Assembly (NCBI GenBank): GCA_046295175.1
Contig: JBKBNY010000015.1
Location: forward strand, 1-64,000
DNA length: 64,000 bases
From: JALOLV01 sp046295175
GTDB taxonomy: Bacteria; Bacteroidota; Bacteroidia; Cytophagales; Spirosomataceae
Reading direction: 5' to 3'
This document shows, piece by piece, positions 25,783 to 35,836 of this stretch (its first letter is position 1; the number at the start of each line of letters is the position of its first letter). The position numbers and the translations under genes are program-made. A model generated the notes under the pieces. It did not search any database. It was not told the DNA's origin and saw only the letters and a list, made by a program, of their open reading frames with translations.

Positions 25783-27660
25783 GTGAGAAAACTAACTACG
25801 ATAAAACTACTAATACTGAGTTTGTTGATAGCTGTTTCGGCTATTGGTCAGATTCGTATTGAGATTTCAAAACACCCCAAACCATTACTTCCCAACGAAG
25901 ATTTTTATTTAGCGTCTAATCTCAATAATTGGAATCCTGGCTCGCCCGATTATAGGTTTAAGCGTACTGCGGCTGGTACTTACTATTTTGAATTACCCGA
26001 TTCACTGACCTATTTTGAATACAAAATTACGCAGGGAAGTTGGTCGATTGTGGAGGGTAGTCCTGACGGTGGTTCACGACCCAACAGGATTTACAGTGCC
26101 GAGCATGAAACTAATCCTAAATTCATTCAGATTTCGTTTGAAAATTGGGAGAAAGTAAATATTTATCGTTTTACAATTAAAAAAATCCCCGATGATACCC
26201 CGTTTGATGCATCAATTTATTTATCGGGAAATTTTAACAATTGGAATGCTCGTGATGAATCTTACAAGCTCGAAAAGCAAGTAGATGGTTCTTATCGGGT
26301 GGCACTTCATACCGATTCAGATGTAATCGAATATAAATTTACGCGTGGCTCGTGGGATGCCGTAGAGGGTAGAGAAAGTGGAAAAGCACGCCCAAATCGT
26401 ATTTTGAGGCGGAGTGATAATATTGATAAGGAGAATATTGAAGTAGAGATTGCGAGTTGGGAAGACCTCAGCGGCACATTTAATTATTTCTCTATCTACG
26501 ATTTATTGGTTCTTTTTGCGGCTTTTCAGGGCTTTTTGTTACTTTTTGCGATTCCAACCATTCAAAACTACAACCAAAAGGCGAATCGCTGGTTGGTTGT
26601 GTTACTGGTATTTACATCGGTTTTGTTGCTGGTCAGAACACTGAGTGGGCATCGTGAAATTGCGATGCGTTATCCTACGATTTCGCTTTATCCAGACTTT
26701 ATCATGTTTGGTTATGCCCCAATATTTTACATTTATATCGAAAAATTACTCTTCAAGTCGGATGATTCGTTTCGGCGTTGGGCTTTGAGATTTATTCCTT
26801 TACTCGTGCAAATTTGTTTGTATTTGCCATTTATTTTGCTGGATAATGAGGTTTTGAAAATTAAAATCTTGAACCAAGAACCATCAATTTGGTACATGCT
26901 CGGAAGTGTTTCGGTATTGGGTTGGCTCTATAATATGTATTATTGGTTTAGGTCGTACCGAACCGTGCAGACTTACCAAGTGCAATCGCAGACGAGTTAT
27001 TCGTACGAAGAAAACCTACAATTTTTGCAGACTGTACTATTTATGCAAGCAGCTTGCTTGTTTGTGTGGTTTTTGACTTTTTTTGTACAAACTTTCGGGA
27101 CATTATTGGGTTTAGAGACCTATTCAATTCACGAAAAAAGCATTGACATCGTTTGGTTAGCATTCTCAACGATTCCGCATCTTTTGGGATATTTTGCGAT
27201 TCATCAACCAGAGATATTCAAACTTCCACAGCAAAATCTAACGCTATTTGGTAGCACCGAAGTGGTTGTCGAGAAGGCGATTACACCGAGAGTGAGTGAA
27301 GAAACCCACGACGATAACCTGCAAGTGCTGAAAGAGAAAGTTGAGGCTTATATGCAAAAACATACGCCATTTACTAATCCTAAACTGACACTCAATGACC
27401 TTGCCTCTAAAATAAAAATGCCTCCGCACATTTTATCAAAGGTCATCAATGAAGGATTCGAGAAAAACTTTTTTGATTTTGTGAATACATATCGAATCGA
27501 AGAATTTAAAAAACGAATGGAAGACCCTAAAAATAAGAATTTTACGTTGCTCGGAATAGCCTTTGATGTTGGTTTTAACTCAAAAACAGCTTTTAATCGT
27601 TCGTTTAAAAAGATTACCAATCAAACACCAAGCGAGTATTTTCAGGTAGGAGGAGAATAA
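25783..27660 (+). CDS. Membrane AraC-family regulator with tandem periplasmic glycan-binding-like domains
   Basis: A 625-residue protein starting at GTG. After a signal or anchor (~5-22) come two tandem domains of the CBM48/AMPK-beta type: residues ~33-108 (ASNLNNWNPG, then FEYKITQGSW, RPNRI) and ~143-213 (SGNFNNWNAR, then IEYKFTRGSW, RPNRI). Seven or so membrane segments follow (~232-480), then a cytoplasmic AraC helix-turn-helix (~530-620: LTLNDLASKIKMPPHILSKVI, and GFNSKTAFNRSFKK). The layout says: bind glycan outside, regulate genes inside. AraC proteins with a 7TM part are known in Bacteroidota; the paired glycan module in front is unusual. Targets are likely the sugar genes on either side. 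Confidence 0.85.
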   Translation: MRKLTTIKLLILSLLIAVSAIGQIRIEISKHPKPLLPNEDFYLASNLNNWNPGSPDYRFKRTAAGTYYFELPDSLTYFEYKITQGSWSIVEGSPDGGSRPNRIYSAEHETNPKFIQISFENWEKVNIYRFTIKKIPDDTPFDASIYLSGNFNNWNARDESYKLEKQVDGSYRVALHTDSDVIEYKFTRGSWDAVEGRESGKARPNRILRRSDNIDKENIEVEIASWEDLSGTFNYFSIYDLLVLFAAFQGFLLLFAIPTIQNYNQKANRWLVVLLVFTSVLLLVRTLSGHREIAMRYPTISLYPDFIMFGYAPIFYIYIEKLLFKSDDSFRRWALRFIPLLVQICLYLPFILLDNEVLKIKILNQEPSIWYMLGSVSVLGWLYNMYYWFRSYRTVQTYQVQSQTSYSYEENLQFLQTVLFMQAACLFVWFLTFFVQTFGTLLGLETYSIHEKSIDIVWLAFSTIPHLLGYFAIHQPEIFKLPQQNLTLFGSTEVVVEKAITPRVSEETHDDNLQVLKEKVEAYMQKHTPFTNPKLTLNDLASKIKMPPHILSKVINEGFEKNFFDFVNTYRIEEFKKRMEDPKNKNFTLLGIAFDVGFNSKTAFNRSFKKITNQTPSEYFQVGGE

Positions 27661-27664
27661 AATA

Positions 27665-27697
27665 AAACCTCCAAGGTTTCAAAAACCTTGGAGGTTT
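27665..27697. terminator. Hairpin / terminator behind the AraC gene, copy 1
   Basis: AAACCTCCAAGGTTT and AAACCTTGGAGGTTT form a 15-bp stem with a 3-nt loop. The same hairpin recurs at 27808-27840. Confidence 0.8.
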
Positions 27698-27712
27698 GTA
27701 GCATCCTATGTA

Positions 27713-27802
27713 GTTTTTAATTCCCAAACTGCGTTTAACCGTTCGTTTAAAAAGATTACCAATCAAACACCAAGCGAGTATTTTCAGATAGGTGGGGAAT
27801 AA
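27713..27802 (+). pseudogene. Remnant of an AraC-paralogue C-terminus
   Basis: The frame reads VFNSQTAFNRSFKK, ITNQTPSEYFQIGGE, stop: nearly the last 29 residues of the preceding AraC protein, with K to Q and V to I changes. It is followed by a second copy of the same hairpin. It has no start. The differences suggest a diverged tandem paralogue whose body was deleted, or an old duplication. Confidence 0.9.
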
Positions 27803-27807
27803 AAATA

Positions 27808-27840
27808 AAACCTCCAAGGTTTCAAAAACCTTGGAGGTTT
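27808..27840. terminator. Hairpin copy 2, shared by remnant and convergent gene
   Basis: Identical 15-bp stem to 27665-27697. Also serves as terminator for the convergent minus-strand gene ending at 27860. Confidence 0.8.
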
Positions 27841-27859
27841 GTTATTTATGGGCTTTGCT

Positions 27860-30800
27860 TTACTTCATATTTGCTAAGAATTCAACCACATCACGAATCT
27901 CTCTTTTTGATAGAATCGAACCCATTGGCGGCATACTCGATGGGAAGTTTTCACGCTTTTTGATTCTCGAAATCGGAACTCTTAGCGGTTCGGCCTCTGA
28001 AGTTTTTAAGACTAATTCTTCATCGCTTTCACGCATCAATATTCCCGAAACTTCTTGTCCATCGCTCAATGTCAGAGAAACCGTTCCGTACCCAGGTGCA
28101 ATTCTGGCACTTGGCTCAATCATCGCTTGTAAGATTTGCTCACGAGTCAAACTCGCTCCAATTTTTTGAAGATTTGGCCCAACCGAACCACCTTCGCCAC
28201 CAATCGAATGACAACGAATGCACTGAGCAGTAGCGTTATTGAGGAACACATCACGACCCTGCCAACGGTTTCCGCCAAAAAGCGTCTCTTTAAAAGCATC
28301 GGTTTCGCTTCCCTTTTGCTTGATTGGTTCGAGTTTCGCAATCAAATCATCCTTTTTAGTACTTTCAACGGCTTCGATTAGGTCGAGTTTTACTTCGGGT
28401 TGTAGCTTATCTGCCACCATTCTCATTACTAAATCTTCTAAAACAACCCTTGTATTATCGGCTGGCATACCTCCGAGTGTTTTGAGCAATTGTTGTTGTT
28501 CTTGAACGCTACCTTTCTCAAAAACAGGATTTACAATGCCCGGCAGAGCTTCTTTATTGATGTTTAGTTTATTCAATAAACCAATGGCGGCTGTACGCAC
28601 ATTGCGGTCTTTGTCTTCCATTCCGAGTTTGACAACTTCTTCGATTTTTGAATAATTTAACAAAGAAAGTGCCGAAACTGCCGCCGAACGGACCTCTGCC
28701 TTCTCGTTCGTTTTTAAGATTTGAGCAATCTCGTTGTTGTACTCGCTGATGCCGAGTTCGCTCAATAACTTAATTGTCGAAACCAAAACCGCAGGATTAG
28801 TACTACCTAAGAAAGGCTTGATTTTCGATTTGATTTTAGCATTGACAATTGCCTCATCACGTTTTACAACCCCACGATAACGCCCATCTACACGGTCGAG
28901 AACCGAAGGATTTGCCCATGTGCCTATGGTTGCCAACGCCTCTGCACGCATAACATCCGATATATCACTTCTTTCGGCGTATGCGATAAGCATATCTAAT
29001 TCTTTTTCGGTACCTACACGCAAACAAGCGTTGATTGCACGGCGAATCAATGGTTCAGAATTGAATTTGTTTTGCTTAACCATCTCGGCCAATGCAGGGA
29101 GTGCCTCTACAATTGATAGGTCATCGTTGATGGCACGAGCAGCTTCGGTAGCAACGTATTCGTCAGAATCTTTTAAGAAAATCGCGACATTTTTGTCTTT
29201 CATTCTTCTTAAAACCAATACAGCGGCTGTTCGCAATGCCTTGCTTGGGCTGTTGCTAAGTGCTGTTATTTGCTCTGTCTGACCGATTCTGCTCAATGCC
29301 AACACCGCAGCATGACGTAAATAAACATCATCGTCGTTGTTTTCTTCGAGCATTTTAATGAGCGGATTCACCGCATCAATGTTTTTAGTACGACCTAAAG
29401 CCTGGGCCGAAAAGAATTTAATTCTTGGGTAAGAGTTTTTGAGCAATGGAATTAAAGCCGAACCAGCCGATTTGTATTCTACATCGCCGATAACTTTTGC
29501 GGCTTGTGCGATTATTTCGGGGTCAGAATCACTCAAAAGGCTAACCAAATTGCTTGCTACATTAATATCTTTTTCGGCGAATTGACCGATTCCCCAAATG
29601 GCGTGGATACGAGCCAATTGGTTTTCTTTATTGGCGATTGTCTTTTTTAATATTTCTAAACCTTTCTTTCCACGATTAACCAATTCAAACTGAGCCTTCT
29701 GACGGATTCGCATATCTCCATAAGTCAAAAGTTTTTCTAATTGAGCTTCGGTTTGCTTGGCATAGTCCAGCTGCATGAGGCGTTTGGTTTCGGTACGCTC
29801 GGCTTCGAGGTCTTTTTTGTCATTTTTTACGTCAATTTTCCAAACTCTTCCGTAGTTTTTAGTTCCCCATCCATTTACCCAGTCAGATGCGTACAAGGCT
29901 CCATCGGGGCCGAATTTTATACCCGTAGGTAAGATTCCGCTTACGATGTCTTTTTCGCCATTGAGTTCAAATGATGCTCCTTTGGGTTTCAGACCGAATG
30001 ACCAAATGTGTGAACGTGTCGGATTCCCCACAAACTCAACCAAGAAGAATTTTTTGAGCCAATCTTTTCCTAAAGCCGTACCAGGATTGTAAACCATACC
30101 AGTTGGACCATTATGATAATTCATAATTGGCGGAATGATGTACGCAGCTTGCCCGTCCCAACGAGGTTTGAAAAGCTTTTCGTCCATCCAAACTTTGTAG
30201 AGGTTGTTCTTTGGGTCGGTGTACTTGCCGTATTGCCAGTTCGAACGCCAGCCTAAATCTCCACCTTCTACAATATGTACCAAACGCTCGCTTTCGCCTG
30301 GGTGGTCACCGTCGTTATCCGAGCTAATGATATTTCCATATTCATCAAAAACAAATTCATGTGTATTCCGAATTCCCTTGGCTACAACTTCAAAATCAGA
30401 GCCATCAGGATTTGACCTAACCAAAACACCTTCGTTTGGATATTCGTGTTTTTTGCCCGATTTATCCGTAATATTTGCTCCAATGTCTCCGATTTGCCAG
30501 TAAATTTTGCCATCTGGACCTTCGATTGCTCCCGACATACCGTGTCCGCTAAATCCGATATGTACAGCGTAGCCGTGGTTGATAGATTCAGAAGTTTCGT
30601 AGAATCCGTCATTATTTTTATCTTTCAAACGCAACATATCTGGACCAGTTGTCACGAAAGCATCTTTCTGGCGAACCAAAATTCCACCAATAACATCGGT
30701 TACTTCTTCGTTTGGCCCTTCGTAAACCTTGGTCGAAACATCGGCCATTCCATCGTTATTTCGGTCTTCAATCCTCCAAACTTCATCTTTTTCTACTGCC

Positions 30801-31231
30801 AAATCTTTCCAGTCGTGGCTACCGTCTTCGTTGAGGTCTTTTAGCCATCTGTTTTCATTGCTTTTTTCGGGAGCGAATGTGCTACGCAAAAAAGCACGGC
30901 GGTCTTCGACAGATTGTAGAGCAATAGAAGGAGTCATCCAATCTCGGTGTCCACGAATATCGAATTCTGAATTTTTTTGGCGGTTGGTACGTGTAATGTA
31001 AATTCTACCTGCATCATCAATCGACATCGCAACGGGGTCGGGTGCGAGTGAATCGGCCGCCCAAAGGTCGATTGTCAATCCGTCTGCCAATTGAATTGTC
31101 GAAGATTCTTTGACTTGCTTTGCTTGCTTAGTACCAGTTTCGGCATCCACATTTACGATAGTGGTACTTACGGGTTTCAAACATGAAACAAGCCCCAAAA
31201 CAGAGAGAGGAATTAGGAGTTTCTTTTTCAT
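27860..31231 (-). CDS. Large lipoprotein: propeller dehydrogenase domain, HEAT repeats, cytochrome c
   Basis: A 1123-residue lipoprotein from ATG 31231 (leader MKKKLLIPLSVLGLVSC). Residues ~45-470 form a beta-propeller of the membrane-bound dehydrogenase group seen in Planctomycetes and Bacteroidota (SMDDAGRIYITRTNRQ-like start, EDRNNDGMADVS, GAIEGPDGKIYWQIGD). Residues ~500-950 are HEAT-like repeats, several starting DRNVRTAAIGLLNKL-like. The C-terminal cytochrome c binds haem at CIRCH (C1004 to H1008), with MPPMGSIL as the Met ligand region. Probably oxidises a sugar at the outer membrane. It converges on the AraC gene. Confidence 0.88.
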   Translation of the reverse strand: MKKKLLIPLSVLGLVSCLKPVSTTIVNVDAETGTKQAKQVKESSTIQLADGLTIDLWAADSLAPDPVAMSIDDAGRIYITRTNRQKNSEFDIRGHRDWMTPSIALQSVEDRRAFLRSTFAPEKSNENRWLKDLNEDGSHDWKDLAVEKDEVWRIEDRNNDGMADVSTKVYEGPNEEVTDVIGGILVRQKDAFVTTGPDMLRLKDKNNDGFYETSESINHGYAVHIGFSGHGMSGAIEGPDGKIYWQIGDIGANITDKSGKKHEYPNEGVLVRSNPDGSDFEVVAKGIRNTHEFVFDEYGNIISSDNDGDHPGESERLVHIVEGGDLGWRSNWQYGKYTDPKNNLYKVWMDEKLFKPRWDGQAAYIIPPIMNYHNGPTGMVYNPGTALGKDWLKKFFLVEFVGNPTRSHIWSFGLKPKGASFELNGEKDIVSGILPTGIKFGPDGALYASDWVNGWGTKNYGRVWKIDVKNDKKDLEAERTETKRLMQLDYAKQTEAQLEKLLTYGDMRIRQKAQFELVNRGKKGLEILKKTIANKENQLARIHAIWGIGQFAEKDINVASNLVSLLSDSDPEIIAQAAKVIGDVEYKSAGSALIPLLKNSYPRIKFFSAQALGRTKNIDAVNPLIKMLEENNDDDVYLRHAAVLALSRIGQTEQITALSNSPSKALRTAAVLVLRRMKDKNVAIFLKDSDEYVATEAARAINDDLSIVEALPALAEMVKQNKFNSEPLIRRAINACLRVGTEKELDMLIAYAERSDISDVMRAEALATIGTWANPSVLDRVDGRYRGVVKRDEAIVNAKIKSKIKPFLGSTNPAVLVSTIKLLSELGISEYNNEIAQILKTNEKAEVRSAAVSALSLLNYSKIEEVVKLGMEDKDRNVRTAAIGLLNKLNINKEALPGIVNPVFEKGSVQEQQQLLKTLGGMPADNTRVVLEDLVMRMVADKLQPEVKLDLIEAVESTKKDDLIAKLEPIKQKGSETDAFKETLFGGNRWQGRDVFLNNATAQCIRCHSIGGEGGSVGPNLQKIGASLTREQILQAMIEPSARIAPGYGTVSLTLSDGQEVSGILMRESDEELVLKTSEAEPLRVPISRIKKRENFPSSMPPMGSILSKREIRDVVEFLANMK

Positions 31232-31578
31232 GAAAATAGGATTCTCAATTAAGAATTTTAGGTTGAAATGATTATCATTCAAATATAACTTAATCCGATT
31301 TGATAACAATACCGTTGGGGATGTATTGGCCAATTTTGTATTAGTTATGGGTAAGATTCAGTATAGAAGTAGTATTTTATCACTATACCAAGATTGGGGC
31401 GTGTAGCTTTACCTAAATTGTAGTACCACTTTCAGAAAATGATTCTATTTTGATTGGGTTAAAATATTTATTATCAGTCAGTTATGTTATTTTTAGTAGA
31501 AATTGTACTATAAATCTAAAGTGGAACGACAGACAACGAAATGACTTGTATTTTTGCAAGAAAATATTTAAAAAATTG
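31232..31578. other. Divergent intergenic region, ~350 bp
   Basis: AT-rich spacer between the minus-strand cytochrome lipoprotein and the GH53 gene. Apart from TATTTTTG at 31549-31556 (a fair -7 box for the GH53 gene, without a clear -33 box), no gene or strong repeat is visible. A reading frame runs through it upstream of GH53 but lacks protein-like character. Confidence 0.5.
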
Positions 31579-31593
31579 TTGAAAGGTTCTGTT

Positions 31594-32715
31594 GTGCAAA
31601 GGATTGTATTAATTGTTTTTGGAGCGATGATGTTGGGTGCTTGCCGAGAAGCGAGTGTTGCACAACAACCGAAATTGTATCTTGGTGGAGACCTTTCATA
31701 CACCAATGAAATGGATGATTGTGGAGGTGTTTATCGTAAGAACGGAAAGCAAGTAGATGCCTACAAACTATTTGCCGAAGAAGGGGCAAAAATCATTCGA
31801 TTGAGATTGTGGCATAACCCTAACTGGACCCAATATTCTACTTTTGCTGATGTAAAACGCTCGATAAAAAGAGCTAAAGAAAATCAAATGGATATCCTGC
31901 TTGATTTTCATTATTCGGATGATTGGGCCGACCCAAAGCATCAAGTGATTCCGAAGGCGTGGGAGAAGATTAAAGATACTAAGATTTTGGGCGATTCGGT
32001 TTATAATTATACTTACAATACATTAATCAATCTAAATCAACTCAATTTATTACCCGAAATTGTTCAGGTTGGTAATGAAATCAATAGTGAAGTAATGCAA
32101 TACACCAAAGAATCGGCGGCGACGATTAATTGGGAACGAAATGTGGCTTTGCTGAATCGTGGTATTGAGGCTGTAAACGATGCTGCAAAGAAAATAGGTA
32201 AGCCGATTCAGACGATGTTGCACATTGCACAGCCCGATGAGGCTTTTGGTTGGTTTGAGAATGCTCGAAAGTATGGAATCAAGCAATATGATTGGATTGG
32301 GCTTTCGTATTATCCGAAATGGTCAAAATTCAATCTGGAGCGTTTAGCGGTTGAGATTGATAGACTCAAAAGCACATTTAGTCGCCGAGTGATGATTGTC
32401 GAGACTGGATTACCTTATTCGCCAAATAATTTTGATAAAGCATCGAATGTTTTGGGAGCAGATTCTAAACTTGACGGATACGATTTGAGTAGAGAAGGGC
32501 AGGCGAAATTTATGCAAGATTTAGTAAAAAGTGTGATAAGAGGCGGCGGCGAAGGGGTTATTTACTGGGAGCCAGCTTGGATTTCGACATCGTGCAGTAC
32601 ACAGTGGGGGCAAGGCTCGCATTGGGAAAATGCCACTTTTTTCGATGCCGAAAACAACAACGAGGTATTGCCAGCCATCAAGTTTTTGTATAGTAAAAGT
32701 TATAGTACCAAATAA
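31594..32715 (+). CDS. GH53 endo-beta-1,4-galactanase, lipoprotein
   Basis: Cuts beta-1,4-galactan side chains of pectin. I choose GTG 31594 (TTG 31579 is also possible) because it gives a lipoprotein leader ending MMLGAC. The mature part shows the GH53 opening YLGGDLSYTNEMDDCGGVYR, IRLRLWHNPN, LLDFHYSDDWADP, the acid/base Glu in QVGNEINSE and the nucleophile Glu in MIVETGLPYS. The short 373-residue length is normal. It heads a SusC/SusD cluster, so released oligosaccharides would enter through that transporter. Confidence 0.92.
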   Translation: MQRIVLIVFGAMMLGACREASVAQQPKLYLGGDLSYTNEMDDCGGVYRKNGKQVDAYKLFAEEGAKIIRLRLWHNPNWTQYSTFADVKRSIKRAKENQMDILLDFHYSDDWADPKHQVIPKAWEKIKDTKILGDSVYNYTYNTLINLNQLNLLPEIVQVGNEINSEVMQYTKESAATINWERNVALLNRGIEAVNDAAKKIGKPIQTMLHIAQPDEAFGWFENARKYGIKQYDWIGLSYYPKWSKFNLERLAVEIDRLKSTFSRRVMIVETGLPYSPNNFDKASNVLGADSKLDGYDLSREGQAKFMQDLVKSVIRGGGEGVIYWEPAWISTSCSTQWGQGSHWENATFFDAENNNEVLPAIKFLYSKSYSTK

Positions 32716-32791
32716 TAGTAGAATTAGGATTTCTTGACCGAGTCCTAAGCATAGTTTTATTAATTTTCTTTAACCTAATTATTTACAAAAA

Positions 32792-35770
32792 ATGCAAAAC
32801 TACACTGAAAGGTCGGGTAGCAATACTCGATTCGGGTGGTTTTCGGGCGTATGCTCGAAATTCGCTATTCCCTTACTTCTACTCTTTTCAATTTCTACAT
32901 TTGCTCAGAAGACGATTACGGGTACTGTAACAGATGCTACCGATGGTAGCGGATTGCCAGGTACAACCGTTACAATCAAGGGTTCTACTAAAGGTACAGT
33001 TACCGATGCCGAAGGTAAGTTTTCGGTAGCTGCCGGTGAAAAAGATGTACTCGTTTTTTCGGGTATTGGTTATGTTTCTCAAGAAGTTGCGGTGGGTAAT
33101 CGCAGCGTGATTGATGTAAAGTTGGTTTCGGATGCTAAAGTTTTGAGCGAGGTTGTCGTGATTGGTTATGGTACTCAGAAAAAGAAAGACCTAACTGGTT
33201 CGATTGCTTCTATCTCTTCGGCCGATTTCAACAAAGGTAACATCGCAACTGCCGACCAATTGGTAAACGGTAAAATCGCAGGTGTGCAGATTACACCAAA
33301 CGGTGGTGCCCCGGGTGCTGGTAGTACAATTCGTATTCGTGGAGGTGCTTCGCTCAATGCAAGCAACGACCCACTTATCGTGATTGATGGCGTACCTTTG
33401 GATAATGGCGAAGTTCGTGGAGCACCCAATCCATTGAGTTTGATTAACCCAAATGACATCGAGTCATTCAACATCTTGAAAGATGCTTCGGCAACTGCCA
33501 TTTATGGTTCGAGGGCGTCGAATGGTGTTATCATGATTACAACCAAAAAAGGTAAAAAAGGCGATGTAATGCGTGTAAACCTCAATGTTCAAGGCTCGGT
33601 AGCACAAGGTACTGGTATGGTTGATGTTTTATCGGCTGATGAGTTCCGTGAGGTTATTAACCGTGTAGGTACTGCCGACCAGAAGAAAGTTTTAGGTACT
33701 GCAAATACCGATTGGCAGAAAGAAATTTATCGCACAGCCATCAGTACCGATAATAATTTGAGTATTACGGGTTCTTATAAAAATACGCCTTATCGTGTAT
33801 CGGTGGGTTACACAAACCAAAACGGTATCTTGAAGACCTCAAATATGGGTCGTACTTCGGCTTCGATTGGTTTGACACCGATGTTGTTGAATAATAAATT
33901 AAAAGTTGATATTAACCTAAAAGGGTCGCTTATCAATAACCGTTTCGGAAACCAAGGGGCTATCGGTGCTGCCATGGCTTTCGACCCAACTCAACCAGTT
34001 TTCTCAGGAAAAGAAGTTTATGGCGGATATTGGGAATGGGTAAATGCCGATGGCACTCCGAACACGATTGCTCCTCGCAACCCACTCGGATTGTTGAATT
34101 TAACCGACGACCGCAGCGATGTAATGCGTAGCATTGGTAATATTCAGTTTGATTATGCTCTTCCGTTTTTACCAGATTTAAAGGCTAATTTGAATTTAGG
34201 TTACGATGTTTCGAGTAGCGATGGCAAGAAGCTGATTCCTGCATTTGCGGCATCAAACTTTAGTAATGGTGGCGAAAGAACAATTTACACGCAAGATAAA
34301 TCGAATAAACTCCTTGATTTTTATTTGAATTACGCTAAAAATATCGGTAAAAACCGTTTAGATGTGATGTTGGGTTACTCATACCAAGACTTCATCAACC
34401 AAGGTACGAGCATCACTAAAAACGAAAACGAATCAAAAACATTTACCGATAATCCTTACAAGACTCAGAATACATTGGTGTCGTTTTTTGGTAGAGCAAA
34501 CCTTTCTATCCAAGAGGCACTCTTGTTGACATTCACACTTCGTCGTGATGGTTCTTCGCGTTTTGCTGAGAATAATCGTTGGGGTACTTTCCCATCGGCG
34601 GCACTCGCTTGGAAGTTGAATGAGTTGAAGTTCTTGAAAGATTCGGATATTTTTTCAGACCTTAAACTTCGTGTGGGTTATGGTGTAACAGGTCAGCAAG
34701 ATGTAGGACAAAACTTCGCTTATTTGGCACGCTATACTCCAAGTTTATCTAATGCACAATATCAATTTGGTAATACTTTTTATACAACACTTCGCCCAGA
34801 AGGCTACAATGCCAATATCAAATGGGAGCAGACAGTTACGCAAAACATTGGTTTAGATTTTGGATTGAAGAAACTCAGACTTTCGGGTTCATTCGATTAT
34901 TACGTAAAGAATACGTCAGATTTATTGAATGTCATTCCGGTTGCGGCTGGTAACAACCTTACCAACGAAATTCTATCGAATATCGGTTCAATCGAAAACA
35001 ACGGTGTTGAATTCATGTTGAACTGGAACGCCATCAACAAAAAAGATTTTTCTTGGGATTTTGGATTCAATATTACTCGTAATAGCAACAAAATCACTAA
35101 GTTGACATCGGCTAATGACCCGAATTACAAAGGTGTATTGACTGGCGGAATCGCAGGTGGTGTGGGTAGTACAATCCAGATTCACTCGGTAGGATTCCCT
35201 GCTTCATCATTCTTCGTAGCACAACAAGTTTACGACGAAGCTGGCAATCCAATCGAAGGTGTTTATGTTGATAAAAACCAAGACGGTAAAATCACAGTTG
35301 ATGATTACTACCACTACAAATCTCCTGCACCAGCCTTGTTTTTAGGATTTAATACACAATTCAACTATAAAAAATTGAGCGGTGGATTTGTATTGAGAGG
35401 CAATGTCGGTAATTATGTCTATAACAATATCGTATCTACAAGAGGTGTGTATCAGGCGTTCCAAGGTTCAAACGGATATTTGGGCAACATGGTACCAAAC
35501 GTATTGGCTACAAACTTTACAAAACCTCAGTATTTCTCAGATTATTACATCGAAAATGGTTCATTCTTGAGAATGGATAACCTTTTCTTTGGCTATGACT
35601 TGGGCAGCTTATTTGGTGGCAAAACCACCACGAGATTGGCCGCTACTGTGCAGAATGTATTCCAGATTACAAACTATACTGGTTTGAATCCTGAGGTATC
35701 GAATGGTATTGATAACAACATTTATCCGATGCCACGTACTTATACTTTAGGTGTAAATATCGGATTTTAA
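32792..35770 (+). CDS. susC: SusC/RagA-type TonB-dependent transporter
   Basis: A 992-residue outer membrane transporter for oligosaccharides. A long leader ends near STFAQ (~38); a carboxypeptidase-D-like domain (TITGTVTDATDGSGLPGTTV) follows, then the TonB-box region (EVVVIGYGTQKKKDLTGSIA), the plug (IRIRGGASLNASNDPLIVIDGVPLD) and the beta-barrel ending in an aromatic residue (NIGF). Partnered with SusD 66 bp downstream. Confidence 0.95.
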   Translation: MQNYTERSGSNTRFGWFSGVCSKFAIPLLLLFSISTFAQKTITGTVTDATDGSGLPGTTVTIKGSTKGTVTDAEGKFSVAAGEKDVLVFSGIGYVSQEVAVGNRSVIDVKLVSDAKVLSEVVVIGYGTQKKKDLTGSIASISSADFNKGNIATADQLVNGKIAGVQITPNGGAPGAGSTIRIRGGASLNASNDPLIVIDGVPLDNGEVRGAPNPLSLINPNDIESFNILKDASATAIYGSRASNGVIMITTKKGKKGDVMRVNLNVQGSVAQGTGMVDVLSADEFREVINRVGTADQKKVLGTANTDWQKEIYRTAISTDNNLSITGSYKNTPYRVSVGYTNQNGILKTSNMGRTSASIGLTPMLLNNKLKVDINLKGSLINNRFGNQGAIGAAMAFDPTQPVFSGKEVYGGYWEWVNADGTPNTIAPRNPLGLLNLTDDRSDVMRSIGNIQFDYALPFLPDLKANLNLGYDVSSSDGKKLIPAFAASNFSNGGERTIYTQDKSNKLLDFYLNYAKNIGKNRLDVMLGYSYQDFINQGTSITKNENESKTFTDNPYKTQNTLVSFFGRANLSIQEALLLTFTLRRDGSSRFAENNRWGTFPSAALAWKLNELKFLKDSDIFSDLKLRVGYGVTGQQDVGQNFAYLARYTPSLSNAQYQFGNTFYTTLRPEGYNANIKWEQTVTQNIGLDFGLKKLRLSGSFDYYVKNTSDLLNVIPVAAGNNLTNEILSNIGSIENNGVEFMLNWNAINKKDFSWDFGFNITRNSNKITKLTSANDPNYKGVLTGGIAGGVGSTIQIHSVGFPASSFFVAQQVYDEAGNPIEGVYVDKNQDGKITVDDYYHYKSPAPALFLGFNTQFNYKKLSGGFVLRGNVGNYVYNNIVSTRGVYQAFQGSNGYLGNMVPNVLATNFTKPQYFSDYYIENGSFLRMDNLFFGYDLGSLFGGKTTTRLAATVQNVFQITNYTGLNPEVSNGIDNNIYPMPRTYTLGVNIGF

Positions 35771-35836
35771 GCCGTAAGGTAATATTGTATTGCTAAAAGC
35801 GATTAACAATTAAATTTTCTATTAACGAAATTAAAA

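Noticed and set aside
27665..27840. Insertion sequence ends
   Set aside because: The two hairpins enclose only an AraC remnant, with no transposase or target-site duplication.
31450..31593. Upstream extension of the GH53 protein
   Set aside because: The extra residues precede a good lipoprotein leader and have no signal or domain character; a -7 promoter box lies within them.
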